From positions 112,602,146-112,666,145 of the forward strand of contig CM065296.1 in the NCBI GenBank assembly GCA_032871835.1: a stretch of DNA of 64,000 bases, in the 5' to 3' direction. The notes beneath the pieces were generated by a model, which was given only the letters and a program-made list of their open reading frames with translations, was not told where the DNA came from and ran no database searches. Position 1 is the stretch's first letter, and every line of letters begins with the position of its first letter. This DNA is from Dipteronia dyeriana. Its lineage: Eukaryota; Streptophyta; Magnoliopsida; Sapindales; Sapindaceae. The position numbers and the translations under genes are program-made. Shown here in pieces: positions 33,085 to 44,699 of this stretch.

Positions 33085-34305
33085 AAAGATACAACTTCTA
33101 GATGCTGATAGATTACAAATTGGTCGAAAAAGTTTGATTATTGATGTTCTGTTAGATACTGTCATATTAGATTTTGAGTTGATGTTGTAGAAGCAAATTT
33201 GGCCATGTTTAAAACTGTTTCTACAGTATTTATGCAGTATAGATTGTGTTTGTTTATTATGAGTATTAAAAGAACTATTATAATAGGATTGTCTGGATCT
33301 AATGATATTAAACAATACATGTGTGGTCCGGATATCTATTTCCACGACGGAGATACCTACTTCCACAAAACGGTAAGAAAACATCCCATGTATGCTTGTG
33401 TAATGGGAATATACATATTTGAGAACCTCACTAGTTGGCCACACATAATTTGTTTCTCAAATAGATATTCCTTTGTTCTGTATTATATTATGAATTGTGT
33501 TGTATTTCTTACCTATTAAAAAAAGAATCTTTATACATGTTAAAAAAGGGTTCAAAAATTTAATAAGTTAAGTTTAAATGTCATATAAGATGGAATTTTA
33601 AAAATATCTCCACAATAACCGGTTTTGATTTTTTTTTTCAAAGTTGAAGATGAAAGACCTTCATTGGAGGTCAAAATCAGCCTCCAACGGAGATAGATTT
33701 GAACTCCAATGGAGGTTGAACTTGTAGGTTGTAAGCCCACCTGACCTAACAACGTTTCTTTCAGGTGGTGCCGTGGTGAAAAGATAAGATCCCGGGTCTC
33801 ATTCGGTCTCCATTTTTTTTTCTTTTTAAACATAAAAAACAAACCACAAAATATATGAAAATGTCTAAAACCTTTGAAAGATGAGACATTTCAGATCTCA
33901 TCAACTGGACCTGAATCCACTAATTATTGAGACAACTAAATCCAAAGAAAAAAAAGTCATTGGAGTCCAAAAGAAAAAAAAAAGAAAAAAAAATACAGAT
34001 CCAGAGATGGAGGCAAGCCTCACCAATTGAAGAAAAAAGGTGGGAATAGAAGGGAACACAATAGGAAAACCACATAGAGACACCTAGATGAAGATTTCAA
34101 TGTCACGCAGCTCATTCGGCATCCATTTATTCTAAAAGACTTGAAAACTACATAACTTTTTTTATTTTATTTTACAAGTATGTGTATAAATCATGGACCG
34201 CGGGTTCAACGACTAGTGTGCGTCATTCGCATCCACGGGTTTGCACCCGTGACTTGCTGATTTTGCTCCTTGCTTAATTTTTCCAATTCAAAGTTTTAAT
34301 AACAT
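33085..34305. other. Intergenic, no gene seen
   Basis: AT-rich with several A and T runs. Short frames at 33199-33519 and on the - strand at 33079-33444 and 33552-33842 show no motif. Nothing else recognised. Confidence 0.5.
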
Positions 34306-34308
34306 TTA

Positions 34309-35134
34309 GGTGGCGTTTGATTACCATGGTAGAATGAGAATTAGAATAATATTGGGAATGAGAATTGGAATGAAAAGGAATGAAAAACTAATTTCTTTGT
34401 TTGGTTGGGACTTTAGAATCAATATCTGAATCGATAATATTTTGATTGGTTAACAACCGAATGGAATGTAATCAACTGTATTTTGATCAAAATATCCCTA
34501 ATTACAAACCATTTATAATAACATTATATATTATGGATAATAATAATAATAAAATATGAAAGTATATATAATATTATATTTATATATAAATATATATATA
34601 TATTATATACTATATATTTATATATTATAAATTATATATTATATGTTAATAAAATTAATACTATTATATATAATATATATCACTAATAATATTATTATAT
34701 ATTATATAATATTTATCATATGCATATATTACATAATAATATATATTATAAATAATATTATATATATATTTATATATAATATAGTATATAATCTATATTA
34801 TATATTAGAAATATTATATATTATAAATTATATATTAGAAATATTGATATTATTAATATGAATATTATTAAATATATAATATATAATGTGTATATATATT
34901 ATATAATATAATAATATATATAATTAGAAAATATAATGTTCATTTTGGAAAATAATAATAAAATATAAAAGTATAAATTATATATTATTATATATTAGAA
35001 ATATTGATATAATGTATATATATATATATTATGTAATATAATAGTATACAATATATATTTTGGATAATAATAATAAAATATAAAAGTATAAATTATATAG
35101 TATATATATATATATTAATAATAATATATTTTTG

Positions 35135-35178
<44 letters not shown>

Positions 35179-35212
35179 ATATATAATATATTTTTTGGAT
35201 AATAATAACATA

Positions 35213-35261
<49 letters not shown>

Positions 35262-35636
35262 ACATTATATATATATATATAATATAATAGGATGATATTT
35301 ATAATATATATAATAATATATATTATGATAATATAATAATAATAATAATATATATATATTATTTTTGGAAATGAGGGTATTTTTGGAATAGAGTTGAGGT
35401 ATAAAGGGTTATTTTTGGAAGCAAAAATGTGTTAATGGAATGGAATGTGCATTCCATTGGTTTTTGGATGGAATACCGATTCTACCATGGTGGAATCCCC
35501 ATTCCAATGGAATCTCTATTCCAATGGAATGCCCATTCCACCATGGTGGAATGTCCATTCCATTGTAATTTAACAAACCAAACAAATGGAATGAATTTCT
35601 TTACATTCCATTCCACCCAACCAACCAAATACCATC
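34309..35636. mobile_element. Harbinger/Tourist-like MITE expanded by AT microsatellites
   Basis: Ends GGTGGCGTTTGATT and, reversed, GATGGTATTTGGTT form an inverted repeat, flanked by TTA (34306-34308 and 35637-35639), the target duplication of PIF/Harbinger elements. Inside, the ends carry GGAATG-rich text in opposite orientation (34325-34460 and 35395-35620), and the middle 850 bp is almost pure TA/TAA repeat. There is no transposase. Confidence 0.65.
34500..35370. repeat. Long AT-only tract
   Basis: About 870 bp with very few G or C, including (TA)n runs at 35140-35175 and 35216-35256. It creates artificial Ile/Tyr-rich frames on both strands. Confidence 0.9.
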
Positions 35637-35803
35637 TTAATGTCGAAATTAATTCTTTTGAAATTCAAAATTGTAATTACCAATTTAATGGTGATTTATT
35701 TATATTAATTCCGGATTAATTGATATGTTAAATTTTGAATTCGAAACAAAACCGTTTGACTTTTGTTCGTATTGGTAATTTGGAATAACATTTTTTCTAA
35801 CAG

Positions 35804-35930
35804 GGAGAGGCTATGGACGAGAGCCAAGGTTCGTTTAAAACCAACCAGAACAAGCCAAAGAAGAGGCCTCTTGAGATTGTATTTCCACCTCGAACGTAAA
35901 GCATTCATTAAGGTGCTTGCTTAGCTTTGA
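35804..35930 (+). pseudogene. P450 3'-end relic
   Basis: Reads EAMDESQGSFKTNQNKPKKR followed by PLEIVFPPRT, matching the C-terminus of the type B genes (27415-27500 and 50140-50225). A small indel then shifts the frame before the expected ALxxVLAQL end. The flank to about 36070 also matches the 3' flank of the gene ending at 27530. It is the remaining tail of another tandem P450 copy, cut off on its left near the MITE. Confidence 0.8.
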
Positions 35931-36307
35931 TTTGGAGTGTGCACTTCTTCCGAAAAGTTTCTGTTTCACATGACCTTCTGTTTTTGATTTTATGTCCTTT
36001 TTTTTTTCCTTGTAATTGCTGGGCGATTAATCCTATAGTCCTATGAGATTTTGGGGTACGGAGAGATTTCAAGGATCAGTATAAGTCAAAGTAGTGAAAG
36101 TACCATATATGGTAAGTGACATATTTCCATAATCTTTAAGAATTATGCTTGGCATCTTTTTATATACATGTACAGATCTCTTCATTCAATTGTATATGTT
36201 ATAACTATAAATACAGGAGGTCTCCATTTGACAAACCATTTAGAGTTTACTTAGGTGTAATTTTTATCTAACATCGTAAGGTTCAAGCTTTCAAAAACTA
36301 GAGATGT

Positions 36308-36406
36308 GACACAAGACTAGCCAAACTGATATTTGATGTTTTGCTGAAGCTGCAAGAATTTGAGCCCGAATTTTACACACATGATGTGATTAAAAGAATT
36401 TTATAG
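36308..36406 (+). pseudogene. P450 exon 1 3'-end relic
   Basis: With frame corrections it reads TSQ-LIFDVLLKLQEFEPEF, then YTHDVIKRIL, followed by intron-like text, matching 15300-15390 of the type B gene. Only the last 33 codons of exon 1 remain. It lies 0.4 kb after a different P450 tail, so at least one further tandem copy existed here and was mostly deleted. Confidence 0.75.
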
Positions 36407-36794
36407 GTCATTTACAAAAACTATACTTTTGTCTATTTGTTTGCAGAGTCAATTTCCCATCCAAATCAATTTTTAGAAAAACGTATAGTTTTTTTCTTTT
36501 AATAATTATTTTAAGATAATATTATATATATTCCTTAAAAAGAATCATTTAATCAATCTCTTAATAAAATAAAGATTTTTTTTCTTAAAGTTACCACTAA
36601 TGAATGGTTGTTTTTTTAAAATAGATTAATTTTTTTCTTAATTATTTTTCCATAAAAGAAACATCCTTTTTATTTTCGTTAGTGAAATTTTTAAAAGTTA
36701 CAAAATAAAAATCTTTCCTTTTTTATATAGTAATTTTGTAACTAATTATATTATTTATTATAAATTATCAAGTTTTTTTTTAACTAATTGTAAC

Positions 36795-37469
36795 TAGGGG
36801 TGTGCAAAGAACCGTCAAACCGAACCAAACCGACCAAACCGACCAACCCAATCCATACAGTTTGGGTTGATTCGATTACAATTATAAAAAATGGGTGGGT
36901 GGGTTGGTTTGTCTTTTGGACAAACAGATTAAAAGTGGTTCGGTTTGGGTTGAGTGAAATAATTTACCAACCCAAACTAAACCACACATTATAGAAAGTA
37001 AAACTAAAATATAAAATTCATCTATGTTTTCTATTCAGTCACTGTTTTATAACTTTTACCAATTACTTTAAGCTTTTATAGTTTATTTATTTGTTTTGAT
37101 ACAGTTCTTCTGATTGATTGATGTATTAGAGTTTTACAAGCATAGATGCTATCAAACATGTCTTTAATTGGTAATTACTCATTTGACTTTTTTGTACTTC
37201 CTTTCTATATATATATAATTAATATTTAATGTTATAATTATTTTTTAAAAATATTTTTTATAATATAATACCAAAAAATAAAAGATTTTTGAGTTCAAAT
37301 CTAAAACAGTAAACCAATCCAAATCAACATGACCTTTTTTGGTTTGTTTTTAATCGGTTCGAAAAATCAAATTGGTTTGGGTTGGATTGAAATATAGCCA
37401 AACCGATCCATATTGGTTTGGTTTGACATTGAGTCTCAACCCAAACCAAACCGAAAACACACACCCCTA
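36795..37469. mobile_element. hAT-like MITE, 675 bp
   Basis: Ends TAGGGGTGTGCAAAG and, reversed, TAGGGGTGTGTGTTT are inverted repeats, followed inward by CCAAACCGA-type repeats facing each other. It is flanked by ATTGTAAC (36787-36794) and ATTGTGAC (37470-37477), an 8-bp target duplication with one change. No transposase. Confidence 0.8.
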
Positions 37470-37938
37470 ATTGTGACAATTTTATTTAAAAGTCTCAATT
37501 TAATAAAATATAATGAGAATTAAAATTTATCACGAAATAATAACTACAGTTGCACATTCAAAATGTGTCAAAAAGAAAATATGTCACTTTAAATCACTTT
37601 TTTGTAGTGTAAATACAAAGAATAAATTTACAAGATGAGGTTGGTTGGTGGTAAACCCCTCACACGTGCATCACAAGATTGTAGGTTCGAGTTCTCTTTC
37701 CCGTAAAAAAATATCCTGAATTAATGTAATATTAAAAAAAAATACAAAGAATAAATCTTATTTTAAATATTTGTCTATGGTAATAGATTAAATATTCAAA
37801 TCTCACCCATTTACGAATCACTTAATATATATCCATTGTGGATAGAATTAAGATTAGCTGGTTAGAGAATCCTAGTCCATAGTTCAAACTTTTCAGGGCG
37901 AAATAACAAGCGAGGAAGTATAGTGTTCACCGATCACC
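37470..37938. other. 5' flank of the third type B P450
   Basis: AT-rich upstream sequence. The part from about 37760 resembles the leader of the type B gene at 14380-14482, for example TGTCTATGGTAAT and the AAGCAAGTGTTCGCC-like text before the ATG. Confidence 0.5.
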
Positions 37939-38642
37939 ATGGATGCTATGCACTACCTTGGTCTATTGGTCTCTATCCTTCTCATAATCATCTACAGACA
38001 CAACTCAAATAGAAGGATTCAACACAAAAATTTGCCTCCAAGCCCTCCAAGTGTTCCTATAATAGGCCATTTCCATCTCTTCATCAAAACTCCCATACAC
38101 CAAGCTCTCACCAATTTCTCCAACGAGTATGGTCCTATATTTCTTCTTCGCTTAGGTTCACGCCTAACACTTGTACTCTATTCTCGTGTAGCCATTGAAG
38201 AATGCTTCCCAAAGAACGGCATCATCTTCTCCAATAGGCCACTATTGCCATCTAGAAAAAAATTTAGAGTACAACCATACCATAATAGCTCCCTATGGTG
38301 ACCATTGGCGAATGTGGCACCGTTTCTCTGTCATCAATTTTTTTTTAGAAAGACGTGTTCAAATGTCTTCAGCAATTCGCAACGAAGAAACAAGATTCTT
38401 AATCAAGCACTTGTACAAAAATTCCTTTAAAGGGGTTATAAAAGTTGATGTGAAAACATTATTTTACTCGTTGGCTTTTAATATGGCAATGAAGATGGTT
38501 GCTGGGAAGAGGTGCTTTGAATATGAGGAATTGTTGGAGGACTCAGAAACAACCAAAGGCAAGTTGGATGATCTTGTAGAGATGTTTAGTCCTTTATTGA
38601 CTGTGTCTTTGGGTGACTATTTTCCATTCTTGAGGTGGTTGA

Positions 38643-39029
38643 TGATAGGTTCTAATTTGGAAATACAGGAGAATTCATAGAATGGAAGCAAAAGGAGAAT
38701 TAGAGAAGAATTTCAAAAGCAGATAGTTGGAATAAAATATTTGATATCCATTTTTTAAATTCAAATCCACTTTTATAGGCATTACAATAAAGATAACAAA
38801 ACAGAAAAGAAATAGAATTCAGTTAAAGTAGTGGTGAACTTCCAACGCCCCACTCAAGCCACTACTAACTTTTTTGACTAATTCTATAACAACAATAAAT
38901 ATTCAAATAATAAATAATCAGATATGAATATTCTTTGCCAAGCAACACGTTCACCCAATGTCTTCTCTTGCTCTACGTACGACCATGCTACGACCCATGC
39001 ATCAAGCAAGCCATATTAAGTTTGTATCA
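38643..39029 (-). repeat. 3' LTR of the Gypsy element
   Basis: 387 bp. Matches 43591-43949 except for scattered substitutions and a 28-bp extra piece (CATGCTACGACCCATGCATC region) before the end. Confidence 0.92.
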
Positions 39030-42000
39030 ATCCCCAACCCTTAAAGGTTCCTTGTCCTCAAGGCAAAAATGGGGATATGACTTGGAGAATCGCCATAAAT
39101 TTTTCCACGTAGCATCCTCCCTCGGTGTCCCTGCCCATTGGACCAAATATTTTGTCTTCGGACAGTACTTTCCCTTCTGAATGACCCGATGATCCAAAAC
39201 GAGCTCGAGTTGAGGTAGTATGGTAGCGTCAACCATAACTAGAAGAAGAGCAATCCCAACAATTCAATTGATCCCCATTTTTTTTAAGTTGGCTCACATG
39301 AAATACATCATGTATTTATGAACCAATTGGGAGTTCCAATCTATATGCCACAACGCTGACTCGTGCTATAACTTTGTAGGGCCCGAAGTAATGGGGTGCC
39401 AACTTTAACGAACTATGGAAGGTTACCGACTTTTGACGGTATGGATGCAGGCGAAGAAGGACATAATCACCCACGACAAAGGTGACTTCACATCGATGCC
39501 GGTCTGACAGTGACTTCATTTGGGACTGGGTAGCCAGCAAGTTACGTCACAAATCCTGAATTATGTCAACCCTTGCCCTTAACAATTCATCAACTGCTTG
39601 ATTTCTTATTGTTCCAGGAACATATGACATCATGGATGGAGGAGAAACCCCATAAACAGCCTCAAATGGAGATGTCTTAGTGGAAGAATGCAGTGCCGTA
39701 TTGTATTCGTATTCTGCCCATTGAAGCCAATCCAACAATCTCTTCGGCTGGTCACTAGTGAAGCACCTGAGGTACTGCTCCAAGGTGCGATTAACCACCT
39801 CCGTTTTCCATCGGACTGCGTATGGTAGCTTGAACTAAAGCAATGTTTCGTACCCTGCAACTTAAAGAGTGTTTGCCAAAATGAGCTAAGAAAAATACTA
39901 TCCCGATCACTTACGATTGAAGTCGAAACTCCATGCAAATGAACAATGTTAGTGACAAAAGCCTTCGCTACGGTTAAAACTATGTACGGATGCTTTAATG
40001 GCACAAAATGGGCATATTTGGAGAGCCGATAGACCACCACCATTATTACATCATGACCTTGTGACGTATGTAATCCTTCGACAAAGTCCATCGAGATTTC
40101 GATCCAAATTCGATGAGGAACTGGTAAGGGTTGAAGCAAACCTACCGGACGGAGAGTGTTATACTTGCAACGTTGACACACATCGTAATTACGAATAAAT
40201 TCCTTCACTTATGATTGCATTCCAGACCATTCAAAACTGCCTTATATGCGGCTAAGAGACTTAAGAAAACCAAAATGCCCTCATAAAAGGGACGAATGGC
40301 CTTTGGCTAAAACTACTGGTAACAATGTGGAATTTGGGCTTAAGTGTATCTTCCCATTATGTTACCATACCCCATCCCTTTGCATAAACTTTTGATTACG
40401 TGAATTAGCCAAGTTTGTATAATAAGGGTCTTGAATTACCTCATTCTGCAAGGTGGTCCACCAATCGACAACTGGAATTGATATGACCATAAATTGGAGT
40501 GTGGATACACGTGAAAGTGCATCTGCTGCAGTATTTTCCCTTCCTCTGGTATACTGATTTGTATAATCAAATCCCATAATTTTGGGCAACCACCTAGCTT
40601 ATGAAGGCGTGGAGATGCGCTGCTCTAGGAGGTATTTCAGGCTTTGATGGCCAGTCTTGATGATGAAGGGCTTGCCTAAGAGATATGATTGCCACTTTCG
40701 TATGACTTTAACCACAACTAACATCTCCTTGTCATAGGTTGATAGCGTATTTGCGGTTCCCTTTAATGCCTCGCTGAAGAATGTAATGGGTTGATTTTGT
40801 TGCGATAAAACAACTCCTATTCGCTTCCCACTTGCATCACATTCAACAACGAATTGTTATGAAAAATTTGGGAGTCTCAATACTGGCAGGGACATGAGTG
40901 CTGTCTTCAACTTCTCAAAGGCGGATAGAGTTTCAGCCATCCATACGAACCCCTCCTTCATTAAGAGCCTTATCAATGGAGCCGTAATTTCCCCAAACCC
41001 CCGAACTAATTTTTGATAGTATCCCGTAAGTCCAAGGAACCCGTGAAATTCTCTGGTTGTGGTCGGCACTGGCCAATCTTGTACGGCTCATGTCTTCCTT
41101 GGATCAACTGTAACTCCTTCATATGAGATTAAATGACCCAAGTATTCCACTTGTTGCTCACCAAACTGGCACTTAGATTTTTTAAAAAATAAACGGTGAT
41201 CAATCAATATTTGAAACACATGTCTGAGATGATTAAGATGTTCACTCCAAGACATGCTTAAAACCAAAATGTCATCAAAGAAAACCAATATAAATCTCCT
41301 TAAATGCGGCCGAAAAATATCATTCATGAGGCACTAAAAGGAGGCGGGCACATTTGTCAATCCGAATGGCATTACAAGAAATTCGTAATGTCTGTTATGA
41401 GTGCGAAAAGCTGTTTTGGGTTTGTCATTATCATGAACTCGAATTTGGTGGTACCCTAAACGTAAATCCAAGTTCAAAAAATATTTTGCCCCATGCAACT
41501 CATCAAGCAACTCATCGATAACTGGTATCAAAAATTTATCCTTTACCGTGATCTCATTAAGAGCTCGGTAATCTACACAAAATCGTCAGGAACCATCAGA
41601 CTTCTTAATCTATAAAACTGGAGAAGAAAATGGACTTCTGCTAGGGCGGATGATTCCGGTTTTGAGGAATTCTCTGACTTGGTTTTTGATCCCATTTTTC
41701 TGATAATGTGGGCACCTATATGGCCTAGCGCTTACTGGTGGTTGGTTTGGCAATAGAGGAATTCGATGATCTTGAGGACGCACGAGTGGTAACTCAGTTG
41801 GTTCATTGAAGACTTGTGCAAATTCTATCAAAAGGTCACCAAGTTCGGTCGGCATCTGATTGTCTTGTGTGCTTTGTGGTTTCATGACCATGTGTAAAAA
41901 GAAAACCTCATCTGACAGATGCATCAATTCTTTATCCTTCATAGGTGTGAGTTCGGTTCTGCGCATTCCATGTAGTGTGTGATTTTTTCTTGCCTGAGTA

Positions 42001-42353
42001 AATGACATAGTGAGCCTCTTGTAGTCAGTCTCCACTGGTCCTAATTTTTCCAGCCATTGTACACCAAGAACTGCCTGACATGCCGTAACTGGAAGGATGT
42101 AGAAATTTGCTCGGTCCGTATATCCTTGGATAGTAAGAGGAAGGTCCAAACATCGACCCTTGCATTCAATTTTTTCCTTGTTACCGACCATCACCTGAAA
42201 TATCTTGTCTCGTACCACTGGAAACCCTAAATTTGATACGATGGTCTGATCGATGAAGTTATGGGTACTTTCTCCGTCAATGAGTACCGTCATCTCCTTG
42301 TTTCCCACCTTGCCACTTACCTGAAACGTCTGTGGATGTGATGTCTCGGCCAT
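39027..42353 (-). pseudogene. Gypsy pol pseudogene with chromodomain
   Basis: On the - strand in order: aspartic protease (from 42353; VLIDGESTHNFID where DSG is usual), reverse transcriptase ([33 protein letters not shown], active site FFDDILVLS), RNase H region (FHGFLGLTGYYQKLVRGF through YTRGRENTAADALSR), integrase (CQRCKYN zinc-binding part, WIEISMDFVEGL, VSDRDSIFLSSFWQTLF, SSYHTQSDG) and a C-terminal chromodomain (KYLVQWAGTPREDATWKN). The chromodomain targets insertion to chromatin in such elements. Frame breaks occur near 39540, 39630, 40360, 41070, 41330 and 41600. Confidence 0.9.
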
Positions 42354-42395
42354 GGCATGAAATGAAATCTCTGGAATGGCATCTTACAGTGTGAT

Positions 42396-43447
42396 TTAAA
42401 TTTCCATTTCTACATCATCGGTCTTATCGATTGTATGTACGTCCTCCATCATGAACAATTGCGGCTTTGTACATCGATGTCCTGGTACAAACCTTTCATC
42501 ACAATAAAAACAGAGCCCTTTTTCCCGTCTTTTCTGAGTCTCTTGACCCATGATCCATCGGGCAGGCCTTAGAAGGTTCCCTACATTCTGGTTTGTTCGT
42601 TGTGGAAAAAGTGGACCAAGGAGGCCTATAGTGGGATTCAGTTGAGGTTTAGATGATTTTGTGTAAGCTGGTGGGTTTGTGGTTACTGTTGGCCGAAAAT
42701 TGGCTCCTGGTTTCTGTTGAAGTGAGTTTGTTCCCTCAATAAGATGAGCCACTCTAATAGTTTCAGACAATGTCTTCGGTTGTTTGACTCGCACATCCAA
42801 TTGTATTTCATCCTTTAGTCCAGCGATGAAACTCCCTACCAAGAAGTTTTCTGGCAGGTTATCCACCTTATGCGATAATATTTTGAATGCCTTTTGGTAT
42901 GCATTCACTGATGAAGTTTGTTTGAGTCGAGATAAGACCTCCGATGGATCGTCATAATCGGTTGGCCCAAACGGTGGAGGACAGCCTTTGTGAATTCCTT
43001 CCAGCTGAAGGGACCTCAAAATTTCGTATACTAACGATACCATTGTAGAGCAACCCCTTCTAGATGAAACGACACCAACTAAACCTGCTGTGACGAATCG
43101 ATGCTCTTGAACTCAAAATATTGCTCTGTCTTAAAAATCCACCCGGTTGGATCATTTCTTTCATAGGTCAAGAAATTAAGTTTGAGGTGCCTATGACTTC
43201 GGTTGTAACTGGTGTGGTTCGAGACAACATGACCACTTTGTGATGCTTCTCCCAGTTCAAACAAGCTAATATCTTTATCATTGTTTGTGCGAAATTGATC
43301 GGTGACTGTTTGGCCGGGTTGAGGGGATTGATAAGGTTGATGAGATGGCGGAGGTTGAGAAGGCTGAGGAGATTGAAGGCGCAGAGCCTGTAGTTCGACC
43401 ATGACTCCCTTCAAGGTAGAGGTAACTTGTGAAAAATTATGTTTCAT
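42396..43447 (-). pseudogene. Gypsy gag pseudogene
   Basis: Two frames, 43079-43447 (MKHNFSQVTSTLKGVMVELQ, Pro/Gln-rich linker, KLNFLTYERNDPTGWIFKTE) and 42396-43043 (SVNAYQKAFKILSHKV, FLVGSFIAGLKDEIQLDV, zinc knuckle CFYCDERFVPGHRC). They form the retrotransposon gag domain and nucleocapsid motif. They are separated by a stop and small shift near 43060. Confidence 0.88.
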
Positions 43448-43590
43448 CTTGTCAAAAAGGGTCTAGTAATCGTGTTTCAGGTCGTCAAAACCGATCTCGT
43501 GTCGGGCCAAAATCTCATTGACCTCAGTCCGAAACTCGAAATTCAATTTTGAACATGTATCCATGAACCAGAATGGCTATGATACCAATA

Positions 43591-43949
43591 TGATAGGTTC
43601 TAATTTGGAAATACGGGAGAATTCACATAATGGAAGCAAGAGGAGAATCAGAGAAGAATTTCAGAAGGAGATAATTGGAATAAAATATTCGATATCCGTT
43701 TATTCAATTCAAATCCACTTTTATAGGCATTACAATAAATATAACAAAGCAGAAAAGAAATAGAATTCAGCTAAAGTAGTGGAGAACTTCCAGCGCCCCA
43801 CTCAAGCCACTACTAACTTATTTGACTAATTCTATAACAACAATAAATATTCAAATAATAACTAATCTGATATGAATATTTTTTACCAAGCAACACGTGC
43901 ACGTAATGTCTTCTCTTGCTCTACGTACGACCATATTAAGTTTGTATCA
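43591..43949 (-). repeat. 5' LTR of the Gypsy element
   Basis: 359 bp from TGATAGGTTC to TTTGTATCA. The adjoining TGGTATCATAGCC on the - strand is a tRNA-Met type primer site with one mismatch. Confidence 0.92.
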
Positions 43950-44359
43950 ATTGACATATTACGGTGAAGAGATGAGGCCACTTAAAATACACAAAAGGAA
44001 GGATACATTCATGCAGGCTCTGATTGATGATGCTCACGATAAAAATACTAGTTCATTAACTTCAGTTAATGGTGATCAGAAGACTAGCCAAAATATTATT
44101 GATGTTATGTTGAAGTTATGAGAAACTGAGCCTGAATTATACACCAATGATTTGATTAAAGGAATTATATAGTTATTGTCTAAAAGAAACACTCTGTCTG
44201 TCATTCTGTACGTAATTAGAATTTCTTTGAACGTTTTAAATTAACCATTGGTGCTTTAGTTGATGCTAATAGCAGGGGACACACAGCACAGTGACCACAA
44301 TGGAATGGGTTATTTCGTGGCTAATATCACGTTCAGATGTCTTCCAAAATGCAAGAGAC

Positions 44360-44671
44360 TGTTGGTGGGATGGTATGGTTGAGGTCACTTGTGGTGCACA
44401 TTTGAGAGAGATTTCGAACACAAACATAATGAAAGAAGAAGCTTTTTATTTATCTCTCTAGATTTCTTACACCACTCCACATATTTTCAATACAATTTTC
44501 ATCCCTTTATATAGGAAAATGAGATGAGCTAAAAGACACACAAAATAAAAGCAAAACAGCTGGTTAATGGTAGTTGGGGGTTGGCTTGTTGAAAATTTTG
44601 GATGGTGGTTGGAGCCATGTGATGGCCGGTTTCTAGAAGGGTGGTAGGAAGTCAAAGTTTAATTTTCAACA
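44360..44671 (-). repeat. 3' LTR of the - strand Copia element
   Basis: 312 bp, TG...CA ends, contains the CTATATAAAGGG TATA region on the - strand. Confidence 0.93.
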
Positions 44672-44699
44672 TCCCCTATTAAACTTTACTTTCCGTGCT

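Larger units (their letters stand above)
38643..43949 (-). mobile_element. Full-length Gypsy retrotransposon (chromovirus)
   Basis: 5307 bp on the - strand. LTRs 43591-43949 (5') and 38643-39029 (3') start TGATAGGTTCTAATTTGG and end TTTGTATCA. The 3' LTR has an extra 28 bp. The flanks GTTGA (38638-38642) and ATTGA (43950-43954) are the target duplication with one change. The primer-site complement lies at 43575-43587. Domain order gag, protease, reverse transcriptase, RNase H, integrase, chromodomain marks a Ty3/Gypsy chromovirus. Its insertion split P450 exon 1. Stops and shifts make it inactive. Confidence 0.93.

Noticed and set aside
34643..35265. Ile/Tyr/Asn-rich open frames
   Set aside because: Produced by the AT-only tract inside a MITE.
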